From IMG/VR virus record IMGVR_UViG_3300042478_001291, positions 1 to 30,912 of that record: a stretch of DNA of 30,912 nucleotides, one strand, 5' to 3'. The translations under genes and the position numbers were made by a program. This document shows, piece by piece, positions 10,839 through 20,200 of this stretch. Source of the stretch: a virus. Numbering within the stretch: the stretch's first letter is position 1; each line of letters opens with the position of its first letter. The notes under the pieces are model-generated. The model was not told where the DNA came from. It saw only the letters and a list, made by a program, of their open reading frames with translations, and did no database searches.

Positions 10839-12983
10839 ATGTCAAATGATAAAGCAATGTTTGTAACTTGGGATGAAAATGATCCAGAATCAAAACAAAA
10901 AGCATTCGCAAAAGCCAGTCATGCAGACTCATTAAGTAGATCTGTTGCTGGTAATTCTTTTCAAAATGTTGCCACTAATCATGTTTCAGTTAGGGAATCG
11001 TTTGATCGAAGAGACTACGATTTCTTTAGACCAGGCGAGCAGATTCCTTTATTTGATAAAGACATTATGTTAGCTTGTATGCAAGCTTATGAACGCATTG
11101 GCATTGTGCGTAATGTAATAGATATGATGGCAGAATTTGCTTGTCAAGGAATAGAACTTGTTCATCCAAATGAAAAAATTCAAGATTTTTATCGAGAATG
11201 GTTTAAAAAAGTAAATGGGGTAGAAAGAACTGAGCGTATTTTAAATATGCTTTATCGTGCAGGAAATGTAATTATAAAACGATCCACTGCAAAACTTAAA
11301 AACTCAGAAGTTGAAAATTTGCAAAAAGGTTCAGCAGCAGATTTAGTTGTTGAAAAACCAGTGGCTACAGCTAAGAATGAAATTCCTTGGTCATACACGA
11401 TTTATAATCCTTGTACTATTGAAGTATATGGAGAAGAGTTAGCACCATTTCTTGGGCCAAATGCATTTAGATATGGCGTTAGAATTCCAGAAATAATTGC
11501 CAAAAAATTAAAGAATCCAAAAGAAGAAATAGAAAAAGAAATGTTGTCTGGAGTACCTACATCAAACTTCACCCCAAGTATTGCTGGTGGTAAATCAATT
11601 CCATTACCAGCAGATAAAACTGTTGCTATTTACTACAAGCGAGATGATTGGCAAGTTTGGGCAAAGCCAATGATCTATTGCATCTTAGAAGATTTGTTGA
11701 TGCTTAAGAAAATGAAGCTTGCAGATCTTGCAGCATTAGATGGTGCGGTTAGTCATATTCGACTTTGGAAATTAGGCTCTTTAGAACATAGAATATTACC
11801 AACAGAAAATGCAATCGGCAGACTTGCAGATATGTTATTGAATAATGTTGGTGGTGGATCTATCGATCTTATATGGGGTCCAGAATTAGACTTTAAAGAA
11901 ACATCTACTGATGTAGCTAAATTTTTAGGTGAAGAAAAGTACAAGCCAATTTTAAATGCAATTTTTGCAGGTTTGGGTATACCACCATCTTTAACTGGTT
12001 TGCCTACTGGTCAAGGCTTTTCAAACAATTACATTAGTCTTAGAACATTAATTGAAAGACTAGATTATGGCAGACAATTATTAGCTAGATTTTGGGAAAC
12101 TGAAATAAAAGTAGTTCAGAAGGCAATGGGATTTAAGTTCCCTGCTCAAGTTGTTTTTGATCATCAAACACTACAAGACGAAGCAGCAGAGAAGAGATTG
12201 CTTATCGACTTAATTGATAGAGATATTATTAGTGAAGAAGCAATTCAAGAAAGATTTAACTTTGTTCCAGAAATTGAAAGTGTTAGAAGAAAAAGAGAGT
12301 TTAAGAAAAGGGAAAATGATCAAATGCCTAAGAAGGCTGGCCCTTGGCACAACCCACAAAGACTAGAAGAAATCAAAAAACTTTGGGCACAAATGGGTGT
12401 GCTTACCCCAAAAGATTTTGGGGTTGAAGCCTCTCAAGAAACAGCACCGCCAAAAGTTCCTCCAATGGGTCAAAATCCAAATCAATCTCAAGATAAACCT
12501 ATTGGCATTGAAGGGCAAGGAAGACCAGTTGGCGTTAAAGATCAAGAAGTAAGAAAGAAAAAAGAAATAAAACCAAGGACTGCTGCTGAATTAGTAGAGA
12601 TAATGTCTTGGGCAGAAGCTGCTCAAAAATCTATATCTGATTTAGTTAATCCAGCTTTTTTACATTCATCAAAAAAGAAATCTATAAGAGAACTATCTTC
12701 TGAAGATTTTAATTCTTTGGAAAAAACAAAGTTCCATATATTATGTAATTTAAGCTATTTGGAAAAAGTAGATAAGCAAACAATAGCAAAGATTATTAAT
12801 ACAGACATGAAAATTCATGACGATATAAATAAGGTGCTATCTATAGCCACTAAAAATTATATTTCTAAAGAAGGAAATCAGCCGAATACGGAAACTAGAA
12901 GGAAAATTGAAGCATCATCTGTTGCAATTTATTTTATAGGCAAACAAGATGAAACCAATAATTCTGATTACCCTATATCGTAG
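10839..12983 (+). CDS. portal protein
   Basis: 714-residue protein in the position immediately after the large terminase. The portal forms the dodecameric DNA gate at one prohead vertex. The core segment (residues 80-420) has the helix-rich portal pattern: IGIVRNVIDMMAEFACQG, RILNMLYRAGNVII, and GLGIPPSLTGLPTGQGF, the last resembling the channel-lining region of portals. Residues 520-600 are Pro/Gln-rich linker (QETAPPKVPPMGQNPNQSQ), and a further 120-residue helical extension follows, making it longer than usual. AGGG precedes the ATG at 10839. Its end overlaps the next start by 35 bases. The call rests on position and pattern rather than a single motif. Confidence 0.8.
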   Translation: MSNDKAMFVTWDENDPESKQKAFAKASHADSLSRSVAGNSFQNVATNHVSVRESFDRRDYDFFRPGEQIPLFDKDIMLACMQAYERIGIVRNVIDMMAEFACQGIELVHPNEKIQDFYREWFKKVNGVERTERILNMLYRAGNVIIKRSTAKLKNSEVENLQKGSAADLVVEKPVATAKNEIPWSYTIYNPCTIEVYGEELAPFLGPNAFRYGVRIPEIIAKKLKNPKEEIEKEMLSGVPTSNFTPSIAGGKSIPLPADKTVAIYYKRDDWQVWAKPMIYCILEDLLMLKKMKLADLAALDGAVSHIRLWKLGSLEHRILPTENAIGRLADMLLNNVGGGSIDLIWGPELDFKETSTDVAKFLGEEKYKPILNAIFAGLGIPPSLTGLPTGQGFSNNYISLRTLIERLDYGRQLLARFWETEIKVVQKAMGFKFPAQVVFDHQTLQDEAAEKRLLIDLIDRDIISEEAIQERFNFVPEIESVRRKREFKKRENDQMPKKAGPWHNPQRLEEIKKLWAQMGVLTPKDFGVEASQETAPPKVPPMGQNPNQSQDKPIGIEGQGRPVGVKDQEVRKKKEIKPRTAAELVEIMSWAEAAQKSISDLVNPAFLHSSKKKSIRELSSEDFNSLEKTKFHILCNLSYLEKVDKQTIAKIINTDMKIHDDINKVLSIATKNYISKEGNQPNTETRRKIEASSVAIYFIGKQDETNNSDYPIS

Positions 12984-13710
12984 ATATCATGAATTTTGTA
13001 ATAGCATTGAAAACATAGAAAGATATAAAAAATTTTTCAAGGTTAAGCCAGATATATATGTAATATGGTCTTCTCCAGAACATGGAAAGTTTTGGTTGTT
13101 TGAAGATTTAATTAAAAAAGATATCATTCAAAAGTTAATTACAAGAAAAGGCTTTCCAAACGAAAATGGAAAACTACCAACATCTTTTTTTGAGTCTCAT
13201 AACATAAGACTAGGATTAGAAACTGTATTCAGAGATCATCCAGATTCATACTGCATAGTTCAAGCAGCAGATGTAAAAATAACAGAATATGGCTTTAATG
13301 TTATAGAAAACGAAATGCTTTCTGGTGCTAGTGCTGTAACTTTTATTTGGAATAATAGATATACATCAGATGCTTGGGCAACAAATTGTTTTGCAGTTTC
13401 ATCTGCCAGAAAATTTTGGCCTCCATTTGTTGAATACGACACAATTGATACTTTAGAAAGATACTGGTATAAAGAATTTGCTAAAAATAGTAAAAAAGAT
13501 TATATTACAGTACTTGGAAATCAATCTAATTTTATATTTACTCATGAACATAAAAGCGAAAAACTTCCAAAATTTTTAGATAAATTTATTAATGAAAAAG
13601 AAAGCATGGGGTTGTTTATAAAAGGGCAAAAATCTTTAATTAAAAGAATATATGATTTTTGGGTGTATTTAATAGGGAGATACTATGCCAAAGATAAAAG
13701 TAATATATGA
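12949..13710 (+). CDS. glycosyltransferase-like protein (GT-A fold)
   Basis: 253-residue protein. The first strand (KPIILITLYRRYHEFCNSI) followed by DIYVIWSSPEHG and then YCIVQAADVKITEYGFNVI is the succession expected in GT-A nucleotide-sugar transferases, but the usual DxD metal motif is reduced to a single Asp in AADVK, so activity or metal use is uncertain. Ends with a hydrophobic segment (IYDFWVYLIGRYYAK). It overlaps the portal gene by 35 bases. With the GDP-mannose dehydratase in the same operon it may modify a virion or host surface. No named family recognised. Confidence 0.5.
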   Translation: MKPIILITLYRRYHEFCNSIENIERYKKFFKVKPDIYVIWSSPEHGKFWLFEDLIKKDIIQKLITRKGFPNENGKLPTSFFESHNIRLGLETVFRDHPDSYCIVQAADVKITEYGFNVIENEMLSGASAVTFIWNNRYTSDAWATNCFAVSSARKFWPPFVEYDTIDTLERYWYKEFAKNSKKDYITVLGNQSNFIFTHEHKSEKLPKFLDKFINEKESMGLFIKGQKSLIKRIYDFWVYLIGRYYAKDKSNI

Positions 13711-13939
13711 TACAGAAACTTCTGATGTAGAAGTATATATGGGCAAAAAGAAAGTTGACGATATTTACGCAGTTTTTTTGCATCAAGATATTGAAAATTC
13801 ATATAAGTTTACATTGCAATTGTTTAGTGTAGACGATGGTATTCTTAAATTTAAGAATGCAGATGTTGAAAAAGAAATAGATAATGTTTTGTTTTTAAGC
13901 AAAATAACAAACTATTTTAATTTAGGAGAAAACAAATGA
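13685..13939 (+). CDS. hypothetical head-module protein (84 aa)
   Basis: Small beta-rich protein starting MPKIKVIYDTETSDVEVYMG, acidic at the centre. GGGAGA precedes the ATG, which overlaps the upstream stop by 26 bases, and its own stop overlaps the protease start (ATGA). Tight coupling between glycosyltransferase-like and protease genes suggests a head-assembly accessory role, but nothing in the sequence identifies it. Confidence 0.75.
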   Translation: MPKIKVIYDTETSDVEVYMGKKKVDDIYAVFLHQDIENSYKFTLQLFSVDDGILKFKNADVEKEIDNVLFLSKITNYFNLGENK

Positions 13940-15396
13940 AAGAATTTGCAATTTTTAAGTCAGAAATACAAGACGGACTTAAAGAAAAAATTATTTCTAG
14001 CATGTCTATTTCTTCTACATGTGAATTAGAAATTTGCGATCCTTTCCTATTAAATAAGCCACTTAGGGCAGTAGCAGAAAATAAAAACCAGATGGATCTT
14101 CATTACTTGAAATCTATTTTAGTTACTACTGGCTGGAATAAAAACGATGATGTGTTTGATAAAGCAGAAGTTTGGACTGCAAGAAATACTCCATCTGATA
14201 AGCCATTTAATTATGAGCATGATCAAAAACAAATAATTGGACATATTACTGGATCTAAAGTAATTGACGAAGATGGCAATGATGTGGCAGAAGGAGTGAG
14301 TGTTGATGAACTACCTAAAAAGTTTCACATCTTGACTTCTGCTGTACTTTACAAATTTTGGGAAGATCCAAAAAAACAAGAAGAGATGAATGATATAATC
14401 TCTGGCATAGCAAACAACAAATGGTTTGTTTCTATGGAAGCATTATTTAATAATTTTGATTACGCTATGGATGATGGCGTTACTGCCAAAGTAATTGCTA
14501 GAAATGAAAAGACTGCTTTTCTAACTAAACATTTACGAGCATATGGCGGTAATGGTGTCTTTAATAATATCAAAATAGGAAGGGTTTTAAAGAACATTGT
14601 CTTCTCTGGAAAGGGGCTTGTACGCAAGCCAGCCAATCCAGAAAGTATTATTTTTGATGAAACGGAAGCTTTTATTACAAGTTCGGTGTACCAATTAGAT
14701 GAGACTACAAAGTCAAAGGAGATCATTATGAGTATTGAAGAAGAAAAAATCGAAAAGCAAATTGCAGAAGTTACTGAAGAAGTAGCTGCTGCTTTTCCTC
14801 CAGAAGAAAAGCCCGAAGAAGAAAAAGAAGATACTGTTGAAGATCCAGCAGTTAAAAAAGAAGAAAAGATGGGCGAAGAAGAAGCTAATTATATGGAAGA
14901 TAAAAAGAAAATGATGGCTGAATCTGAAGCCATGAAAAAACAACTTGACATGGTAGTTAATGAACTTAACAACATGAAAAAAGAAAAAATGCAAGCTAAT
15001 CGTGCAGAAATGGTAATTGAAAAGTTTGGCATGAATAAAGATGAAGCTACTTTGGTAGTTTCTGCATTAAGTGCTCTTAATGACGAATCTTTTGCCAGTG
15101 CAGTTACTATGCAGTCTGATTACTTTAATAAGAAAATGTCTGAATATAAATCTGGTAAAACTGTTAATGAAGAAGCACCAGCAAAAGATCCAGAAGAAGA
15201 CAAAAAGAAAGCTCCAAGTGAAAATGTAGAAATTAGTGAAGATCCAGCAGATGTTAAAGCATCTGCATCTATCTTGGATACTGCTGAAGTTAAATCAGAT
15301 GCTGCTCTTGCAACTTCAGAAAGTTCTAATGGTGTAAAGCAAGTAGCATCGCAAATTGCGTCTTATTTTGGTTTAGAAACATCGGCCACAGAGTAA
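13936..15396 (+). CDS. prohead protease fused to scaffold
   Basis: 486-residue protein in two parts. Residues 1-245 form a protease-like domain with candidate catalytic His95 (FNYEHDQKQIIGHI) and Ser166 (KWFVSMEALF), the spacing and surroundings expected of herpes/HK97-type prohead proteases, and a GKGLVRKPANPES motif common in this group. Residues 265-486 are a charged, Glu/Lys-rich helical segment like an internal scaffold. Such enzymes cut the scaffold after capsid assembly. AGGAGAAA precedes the ATG. A strong ribosome site inside the frame starts the scaffold separately (see 14728). Catalytic residues are proposed, not confirmed. Confidence 0.7.
   Translation: MKEFAIFKSEIQDGLKEKIISSMSISSTCELEICDPFLLNKPLRAVAENKNQMDLHYLKSILVTTGWNKNDDVFDKAEVWTARNTPSDKPFNYEHDQKQIIGHITGSKVIDEDGNDVAEGVSVDELPKKFHILTSAVLYKFWEDPKKQEEMNDIISGIANNKWFVSMEALFNNFDYAMDDGVTAKVIARNEKTAFLTKHLRAYGGNGVFNNIKIGRVLKNIVFSGKGLVRKPANPESIIFDETEAFITSSVYQLDETTKSKEIIMSIEEEKIEKQIAEVTEEVAAAFPPEEKPEEEKEDTVEDPAVKKEEKMGEEEANYMEDKKKMMAESEAMKKQLDMVVNELNNMKKEKMQANRAEMVIEKFGMNKDEATLVVSALSALNDESFASAVTMQSDYFNKKMSEYKSGKTVNEEAPAKDPEEDKKKAPSENVEISEDPADVKASASILDTAEVKSDAALATSESSNGVKQVASQIASYFGLETSATE
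14728..15396 (+). CDS. internal in-frame scaffold product (222 aa)
   Basis: ATG at 14728 is codon 265 of the protease gene and is preceded by AAAGGAGATCATT, one of the best ribosome sites of the operon. The product starts MSIEEEKIEKQIAEVTEEVA, is rich in Glu, Lys and Ala, and contains long predicted coiled coil (residues 50-120) and a hydrophobic/amphipathic C-terminus (VASQIASYFGLETSATE). Nested scaffold genes within protease genes are known from lambda (C/Nu3). A short scaffold would be made in excess over the protease fusion. Translation from this start is predicted only. Confidence 0.6.
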   Translation: MSIEEEKIEKQIAEVTEEVAAAFPPEEKPEEEKEDTVEDPAVKKEEKMGEEEANYMEDKKKMMAESEAMKKQLDMVVNELNNMKKEKMQANRAEMVIEKFGMNKDEATLVVSALSALNDESFASAVTMQSDYFNKKMSEYKSGKTVNEEAPAKDPEEDKKKAPSENVEISEDPADVKASASILDTAEVKSDAALATSESSNGVKQVASQIASYFGLETSATE

Positions 15397-15411
15397 TAAA
15401 AGGAGAGACTA

Positions 15412-15876
15412 ATGGCTCTTAAATCTGACCGTAATGTACTTGAGACTGACATTTCTTTGGTTTGCAACGATGTTGTAAGCAAGGGTCTTGTTCTTGTTTA
15501 TGGTACTCAAGCTTCTGGTGTTGGTAACGAAACTCCAGGAATTGCATCTTTAGTTGTAAATCCATCTGGATATAAAGTAGCTGGTTTGACTTTGGCAAGC
15601 TTTGTAAGCATTGACCAGACTCGTCAGCATCGCAACTTTATGAAAGATGAACAAGTAGTTGGCGAAAAAGCCCCACTACTTCGCAAAGGTTATGTTGTAA
15701 CTGATGCGGTAGCTGGTACTCCAGCACCAGGTGCTCCAGCATATCTTGTTGGAACTGGTGTTCTATCAACTGTAATTTCTCCTGTTGGTGTAGTTGCTAC
15801 TCCACTAGTAGGGGCTTTTGCTACTGCAAAAGACGAAAGTGGTTTCGCAAAAGTGTATATTGACCTTCCTGCATAA
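15412..15876 (+). CDS. head decoration protein
   Basis: 154-residue protein starting MALKSDRNVLETDISLVCND, with an Ala/Gly/Val-rich, strand-forming body (GYKVAGLTLASFVSIDQTR, VGTGVLSTVISPVGVVATP). Small size, lack of charged helices, excellent ribosome site (AAGGAG) and place between scaffold and major capsid gene match decoration or cement proteins that bind the mature shell. It resembles the lambda gpD-type role by position and composition, without a clear sequence family. Likely made in large amounts. Confidence 0.65.
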   Translation: MALKSDRNVLETDISLVCNDVVSKGLVLVYGTQASGVGNETPGIASLVVNPSGYKVAGLTLASFVSIDQTRQHRNFMKDEQVVGEKAPLLRKGYVVTDAVAGTPAPGAPAYLVGTGVLSTVISPVGVVATPLVGAFATAKDESGFAKVYIDLPA

Positions 15877-15901
15877 CTTTTAAAAAAGGAGAGATAGTTC
15901 C

Positions 15902-16894
15902 ATGAAGACACCAACTCCAGAAATGGTAGACTTGTTGAAAAAGTCAGGCAGCAACAATTATGAAGTTGCTTGTGCTGCACAAGTTGAATTGGCCAAAGCT
16001 TTAACCCTCCCTCTTCGTCAGGGTATTGTTAACGGAGATATCGTTAGCAATATTTTTGAAACTGTAAATTTTGCTCCTGGTACTTCGGTAGAATTTCCTT
16101 TGGATTTTCTTGCTCCTGGTACTGAGAAAGATTTCGTTGCTTATACGATTCCTGCACAGGGTAAAATTCCTGAGCGAAGCGTAGAAGGCGACTATGTAAT
16201 GGTTCCTACCTATGAAGTTGGTGCTTCCATCGACTTCTCCCTGCGTTATGCTAGGGATGCAAGGTGGGATATCATTGGTCGAGCAATGCAAGTTCTTGAA
16301 GCATCCTTTGTTCGTAAAATGAATAGCGATGGCTGGAGAACTATTCTTGCTGCTGGCGTTGGTCGTGGCCTTGTCATTTATGACGATGTTGCTGCTGCTG
16401 GCTACTTTAGCAAGAGGCTAGTTGCTCTTCTCAAAACTTCCATGAGGCGAAATACTGGTGGTAATAGTACCTCGATTAATCGTGGTAAGCTTACTGACCT
16501 TTATATCAGTCCAGAAAGTCTTGAAGACATTCGTGGATGGCAGATTGGTGAAGTTGATGACTTTACCCGAAGGGAAATCTTCGTTCAAGAAGAAACTCCA
16601 CTTCCAAGGGTATTTGGCGTTAACCTTCACGATCTTGATGAAATTGGCGTTGGTCAAGAATTCCAGAAGTATTATACTGGACCTCTTGGTGCATCTATGC
16701 CAGGCAGCAAACTTGAAATTGTTATCGGCTTAGACCTCGATAAACAAGACAGCTTTGTTCATCCTGTTCGTCAAGAAATCGAAGTTTACGAAGATCCTAC
16801 TTTCCATCGTCAACGCAGGATGGGTATGTATGGTTTTGGTGAACACGGCTTTGCTGTACTTGATAACCGAAGGGTTCTTCTTGGTGCAGTATAG
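15902..16894 (+). CDS. major capsid protein
   Basis: 330-residue protein of usual major capsid length, starting MKTPTPEMVDLLKKSGSNNY. It shows an N-terminal helical arm, a mixed alpha/beta body (VPTYEVGASIDFSLRYARDA, MQVLEASFVRKMNSDGWRTI) and a C-terminal strand region ending HGFAVLDNRRVLLGAV, consistent with an HK97-type shell protein. GGAGAG precedes the ATG at a slightly long distance. It follows scaffold and decoration genes and is closed by a strong terminator, which suits high expression. The family is inferred from place and pattern. Confidence 0.8.
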   Translation: MKTPTPEMVDLLKKSGSNNYEVACAAQVELAKALTLPLRQGIVNGDIVSNIFETVNFAPGTSVEFPLDFLAPGTEKDFVAYTIPAQGKIPERSVEGDYVMVPTYEVGASIDFSLRYARDARWDIIGRAMQVLEASFVRKMNSDGWRTILAAGVGRGLVIYDDVAAAGYFSKRLVALLKTSMRRNTGGNSTSINRGKLTDLYISPESLEDIRGWQIGEVDDFTRREIFVQEETPLPRVFGVNLHDLDEIGVGQEFQKYYTGPLGASMPGSKLEIVIGLDLDKQDSFVHPVRQEIEVYEDPTFHRQRRMGMYGFGEHGFAVLDNRRVLLGAV

Positions 16895-16919
16895 TGTTAA
16901 AATATTAAATAAAATAAAG

Positions 16920-16948
16920 CAGTCCTCTTTACGAGGACTGTTTTTTTT
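16920..16948 (+). terminator. intrinsic terminator after major capsid gene
   Basis: Perfect 8-bp stem CAGTCCTC / GAGGACTG with loop TTTAC, followed by eight T. It is the strongest terminator of the window and separates head from fibre genes. Confidence 0.95.
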
Positions 16949-16990
16949 GTTATATTGGTCAAAGGATTTGAAACACTAAAGGAGATTATC

Positions 16991-17242
16991 ATGGCTAAAG
17001 AACCAACAATTTTTGAAAAAGCAGCTAATTTTGCAGTAGCATTAACTAAACATGTAGCTACTGGAATGCCAACCTTAACAGAAGATAAGGTAAAAATACG
17101 ATTAGATATTTGTGATACATGCCCCGAAGTAAATAAGTCTAGCCCTAATTGGACATGTACGAAGTGTGGTTGTAATTTAAAGGTAAAAGCTAGTTGGGCT
17201 GGTCAAGATTGTCCTATTAAAAAGTGGCCAGCGATTACTTAA
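16991..17242 (+). CDS. zinc-ribbon-like small protein (83 aa)
   Basis: Protein starting MAKEPTIFEKAANFAVALTK with a Cys-rich C-terminal half: Cys41-x2-Cys44 (CDTCP), Cys56-x2-Cys59-x-Cys61 (CTKCGC) and Cys74 (DCPIKKW). This CDTCP ... CxxCGC ... CP..KW pattern recurs in small phage proteins between structural genes and should bind zinc. AAGGAG lies ahead of the ATG at 16991; a longer start at 16955 is ignored. First gene after the terminator, so it probably has its own promoter in 16949-16985. Its role is unknown. Confidence 0.8.
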   Translation: MAKEPTIFEKAANFAVALTKHVATGMPTLTEDKVKIRLDICDTCPEVNKSSPNWTCTKCGCNLKVKASWAGQDCPIKKWPAIT

Positions 17243-17276
17243 TATATGGTGTATTTATCTTTGGAGAAAATAAAAC

Positions 17277-20200
17277 ATGCACTTCCAAAGAAACATAACA
17301 AGAATACAAGACCAAGACGACTTTTCTGGAGTACCTACCTCTGGAGAAGCCGTTTTTTTTGATGGTGAAAATTTTATTACAGCAGATATTACTGGGTATC
17401 AAGGATCGCAGGGTAATCAGGGTTCACAAGGAAACCAAGGATTTCAAGGCATAACTGGTTTTCAAGGTTTAACTGGAGCAGGAAGTCAGGGTGATCAAGG
17501 TCTAATTGGATTGCAAGGCTTTCAAGGAACAATTGGAAATCAAGGGTTACAAGGTAATCAAGGCAATCAAGGATTTCAAGGAACAATTGGAAATCAAGGC
17601 TTACAAGGTTATCAAGGCATTCAAGGCAATCAAGGTAATCAAGGCAATCAAGGATTCCAAGGAAGACAAGGGTTTCAAGGCCATCAAGGTGATCAGGGTT
17701 GGCAAGGAGATCAAGGATTTCAAGGAAGACAAGGATTTCAAGGTCACCAAGGAGATCAAGGTTTTCAAGGAAGACAAGGATTTCAAGGAGAACAAGGATT
17801 ACAAGGCATAACTGGCTTTCAAGGAATTGAAGGCGTAGCTGGAATAGATGCATTATGGAACTTCACAGGTGCTTATAATGGCGGTGCAGCATATGCCGTA
17901 GGTGATATAGCAACCTATTTAGGGCAAACTTGGTATCGTGTAAATTCTAATGGTGGGAATGTTGGTGATTCCCCCATAGAAGGAACTTTTTGGACATTGA
18001 TTTCTGCAAAAGGAGATCAAGGAGATCAGGGAGATCAAGGCAATCAGGGTGACCAAGGCGAACAAGGTTTTCAAGGCGAACAAGGCTATCAGGGTGGCCA
18101 AGGCGAACAAGGTGATCAAGGACAACAAGGATTTCAAGGTTATCAAGGAAATCAAGGAAATCAAGGAAATCAGGGTTATCAAGGATTTCAAGGTGAACAA
18201 GGACTGCAAGGAAATCAAGGAGATCAAGGATCACAAGGTTTAAATGGAAACTTTGGTGGTGTCACAGTTGAATACCTTATAGATACTCTTAATTATACGA
18301 TAAACGATCCAGGCGATAACTATATAAGATTTAACAATTCCTCTCTTCCATCAGCTACACATGTCATTATTGATGATAATCCAAACAACTCAACCATTGA
18401 TCTTTCTTTATATTTAAATACTATTTCTGCATCAACAAGCACGATGAAGGGGCACTTTAAATTATCTAAGAAAAATGATTCTACAGTATTTGCTCTTTAT
18501 GCAATTAGTTCTGCAACAGAAGAAGAACCAAGTTTTTTTGACATTATTATTTCTTATCTATCTGGAAGTGGAACATTTTCAAATAATGATGAAGTTCTTT
18601 TAACTTTTGCAAGAACTGGAGATAAGGGAGATACTGGCAATCAAGGCAATCAAGGCAATCAAGGCTATCAGGGATTTCAAGGAGATCAAGGATTTCAAGG
18701 AAACCAAGGGGAACAGGGTTCTCAGGGCGATCAAGGATCGCAAGGTAATCAGGGCGAACAGGGATTTCAAGGTGATCGTGGAATTGGTGCATTGTCTTGG
18801 ACATACAAGGTAAACACAACAACTCTTACAGATCTTGATCCAACTAATGATTATATAAGTTTTAATGCTGATCCTTTTACTTCGGCCACTCAAGTTAAAG
18901 TAGATGATAATCCATACGGAATAAATACTACTTTACATGATTTATTCTTAAGTATTCAGAGTGGTTATTTAACTTTAACAGATCAAGCCAATCCTTCAAC
19001 ATATGTTACTTATCAAATAACTTCTTGTGTAGATGGTACTTCAACAAACGATACTGAAGATGGAAGTTATGTAATATTTAATGTGGCACTAGTTAGTACA
19101 TACGGAGTAATAAATAACGAAGATTTTGTTACTCTGTCTATTGGACTTGTTGGTTCACAAGGATCGCAAGGTAACCAAGGTTCACAGGGAAATCAGGGTG
19201 AGCAAGGAAATCAAGGTTTTCAAGGCAATCAAGGCTTACAAGGAAATCAAGGTTTTCAAGGAAACCAAGGAAATCAAGGCGATCAAGGATCGCAAGGCAA
19301 TCAGGGTGACCAAGGAAATCAAGGCACAACACCTTTAATTTGCACTACGCAAAACACAGGTGAATATTATTTTCAAGCAGTAGGTGAAAATTACTATCAA
19401 AGCCCTATAGCAACAGGATTGGCATTTGCTGCTGGACAAATACTGTCTGTATACGCACCCACTGATAATATTATACAGTACATGAGAATAACTTCTTATA
19501 ACCCCACAACAGGGGATATAGTTGCAGTCGTTACACATTCTTTAAGCCCAGGATTTAAAACATATAACACGCTTTCAATTTGTCTTGCAGGAAAAATTGG
19601 CGAGCAAGGTTCACAGGGTGATCAAGGTTTTCAAGGAGAACAGGGTTCCCAAGGCAATCAAGGCGACCAAGGTAACCAAGGATTACAAGGCGAACAAGGA
19701 AATCAAGGAGATCAGGGAAATCAAGGCAACCAAGGAGATCGGGGATTTCAAGGAAATCAAGGTGATCAAGGATCACAAGGTAATTATGGAGAACAAGGTT
19801 CTCAGGGTGATCAAGGTTCGCAAGGAAACCAAGGATTTCAAGGCAATCAAGGATCAGATGCATTATGGAATTTCACAGGTGCTTATAGCGGTGGTGCATC
19901 ATACTCCATAGGTGATGTAGCAACTTACTCAGGTGAAACTTGGTATCGTGTTGGTGCTAATGGTGGTAATGTTGGAGATATTCCTTCGCCAGGATTCTGG
20001 ACATTGATTGCTCAGAAAGGCGAACAGGGATTACAAGGATACCAAGGTGAACAAGGTTCACAAGGTAATCAAGGATTTCAAGGGCAACAAGGTTTTCAAG
20101 GAAGTCAAGGTGACCAAGGATATCAAGGAACATCTGGTTCTGGAGTAACTATTCAAGGATCAGAAACATGGGAAAACATATTTAACAATGAAACTTCTGG

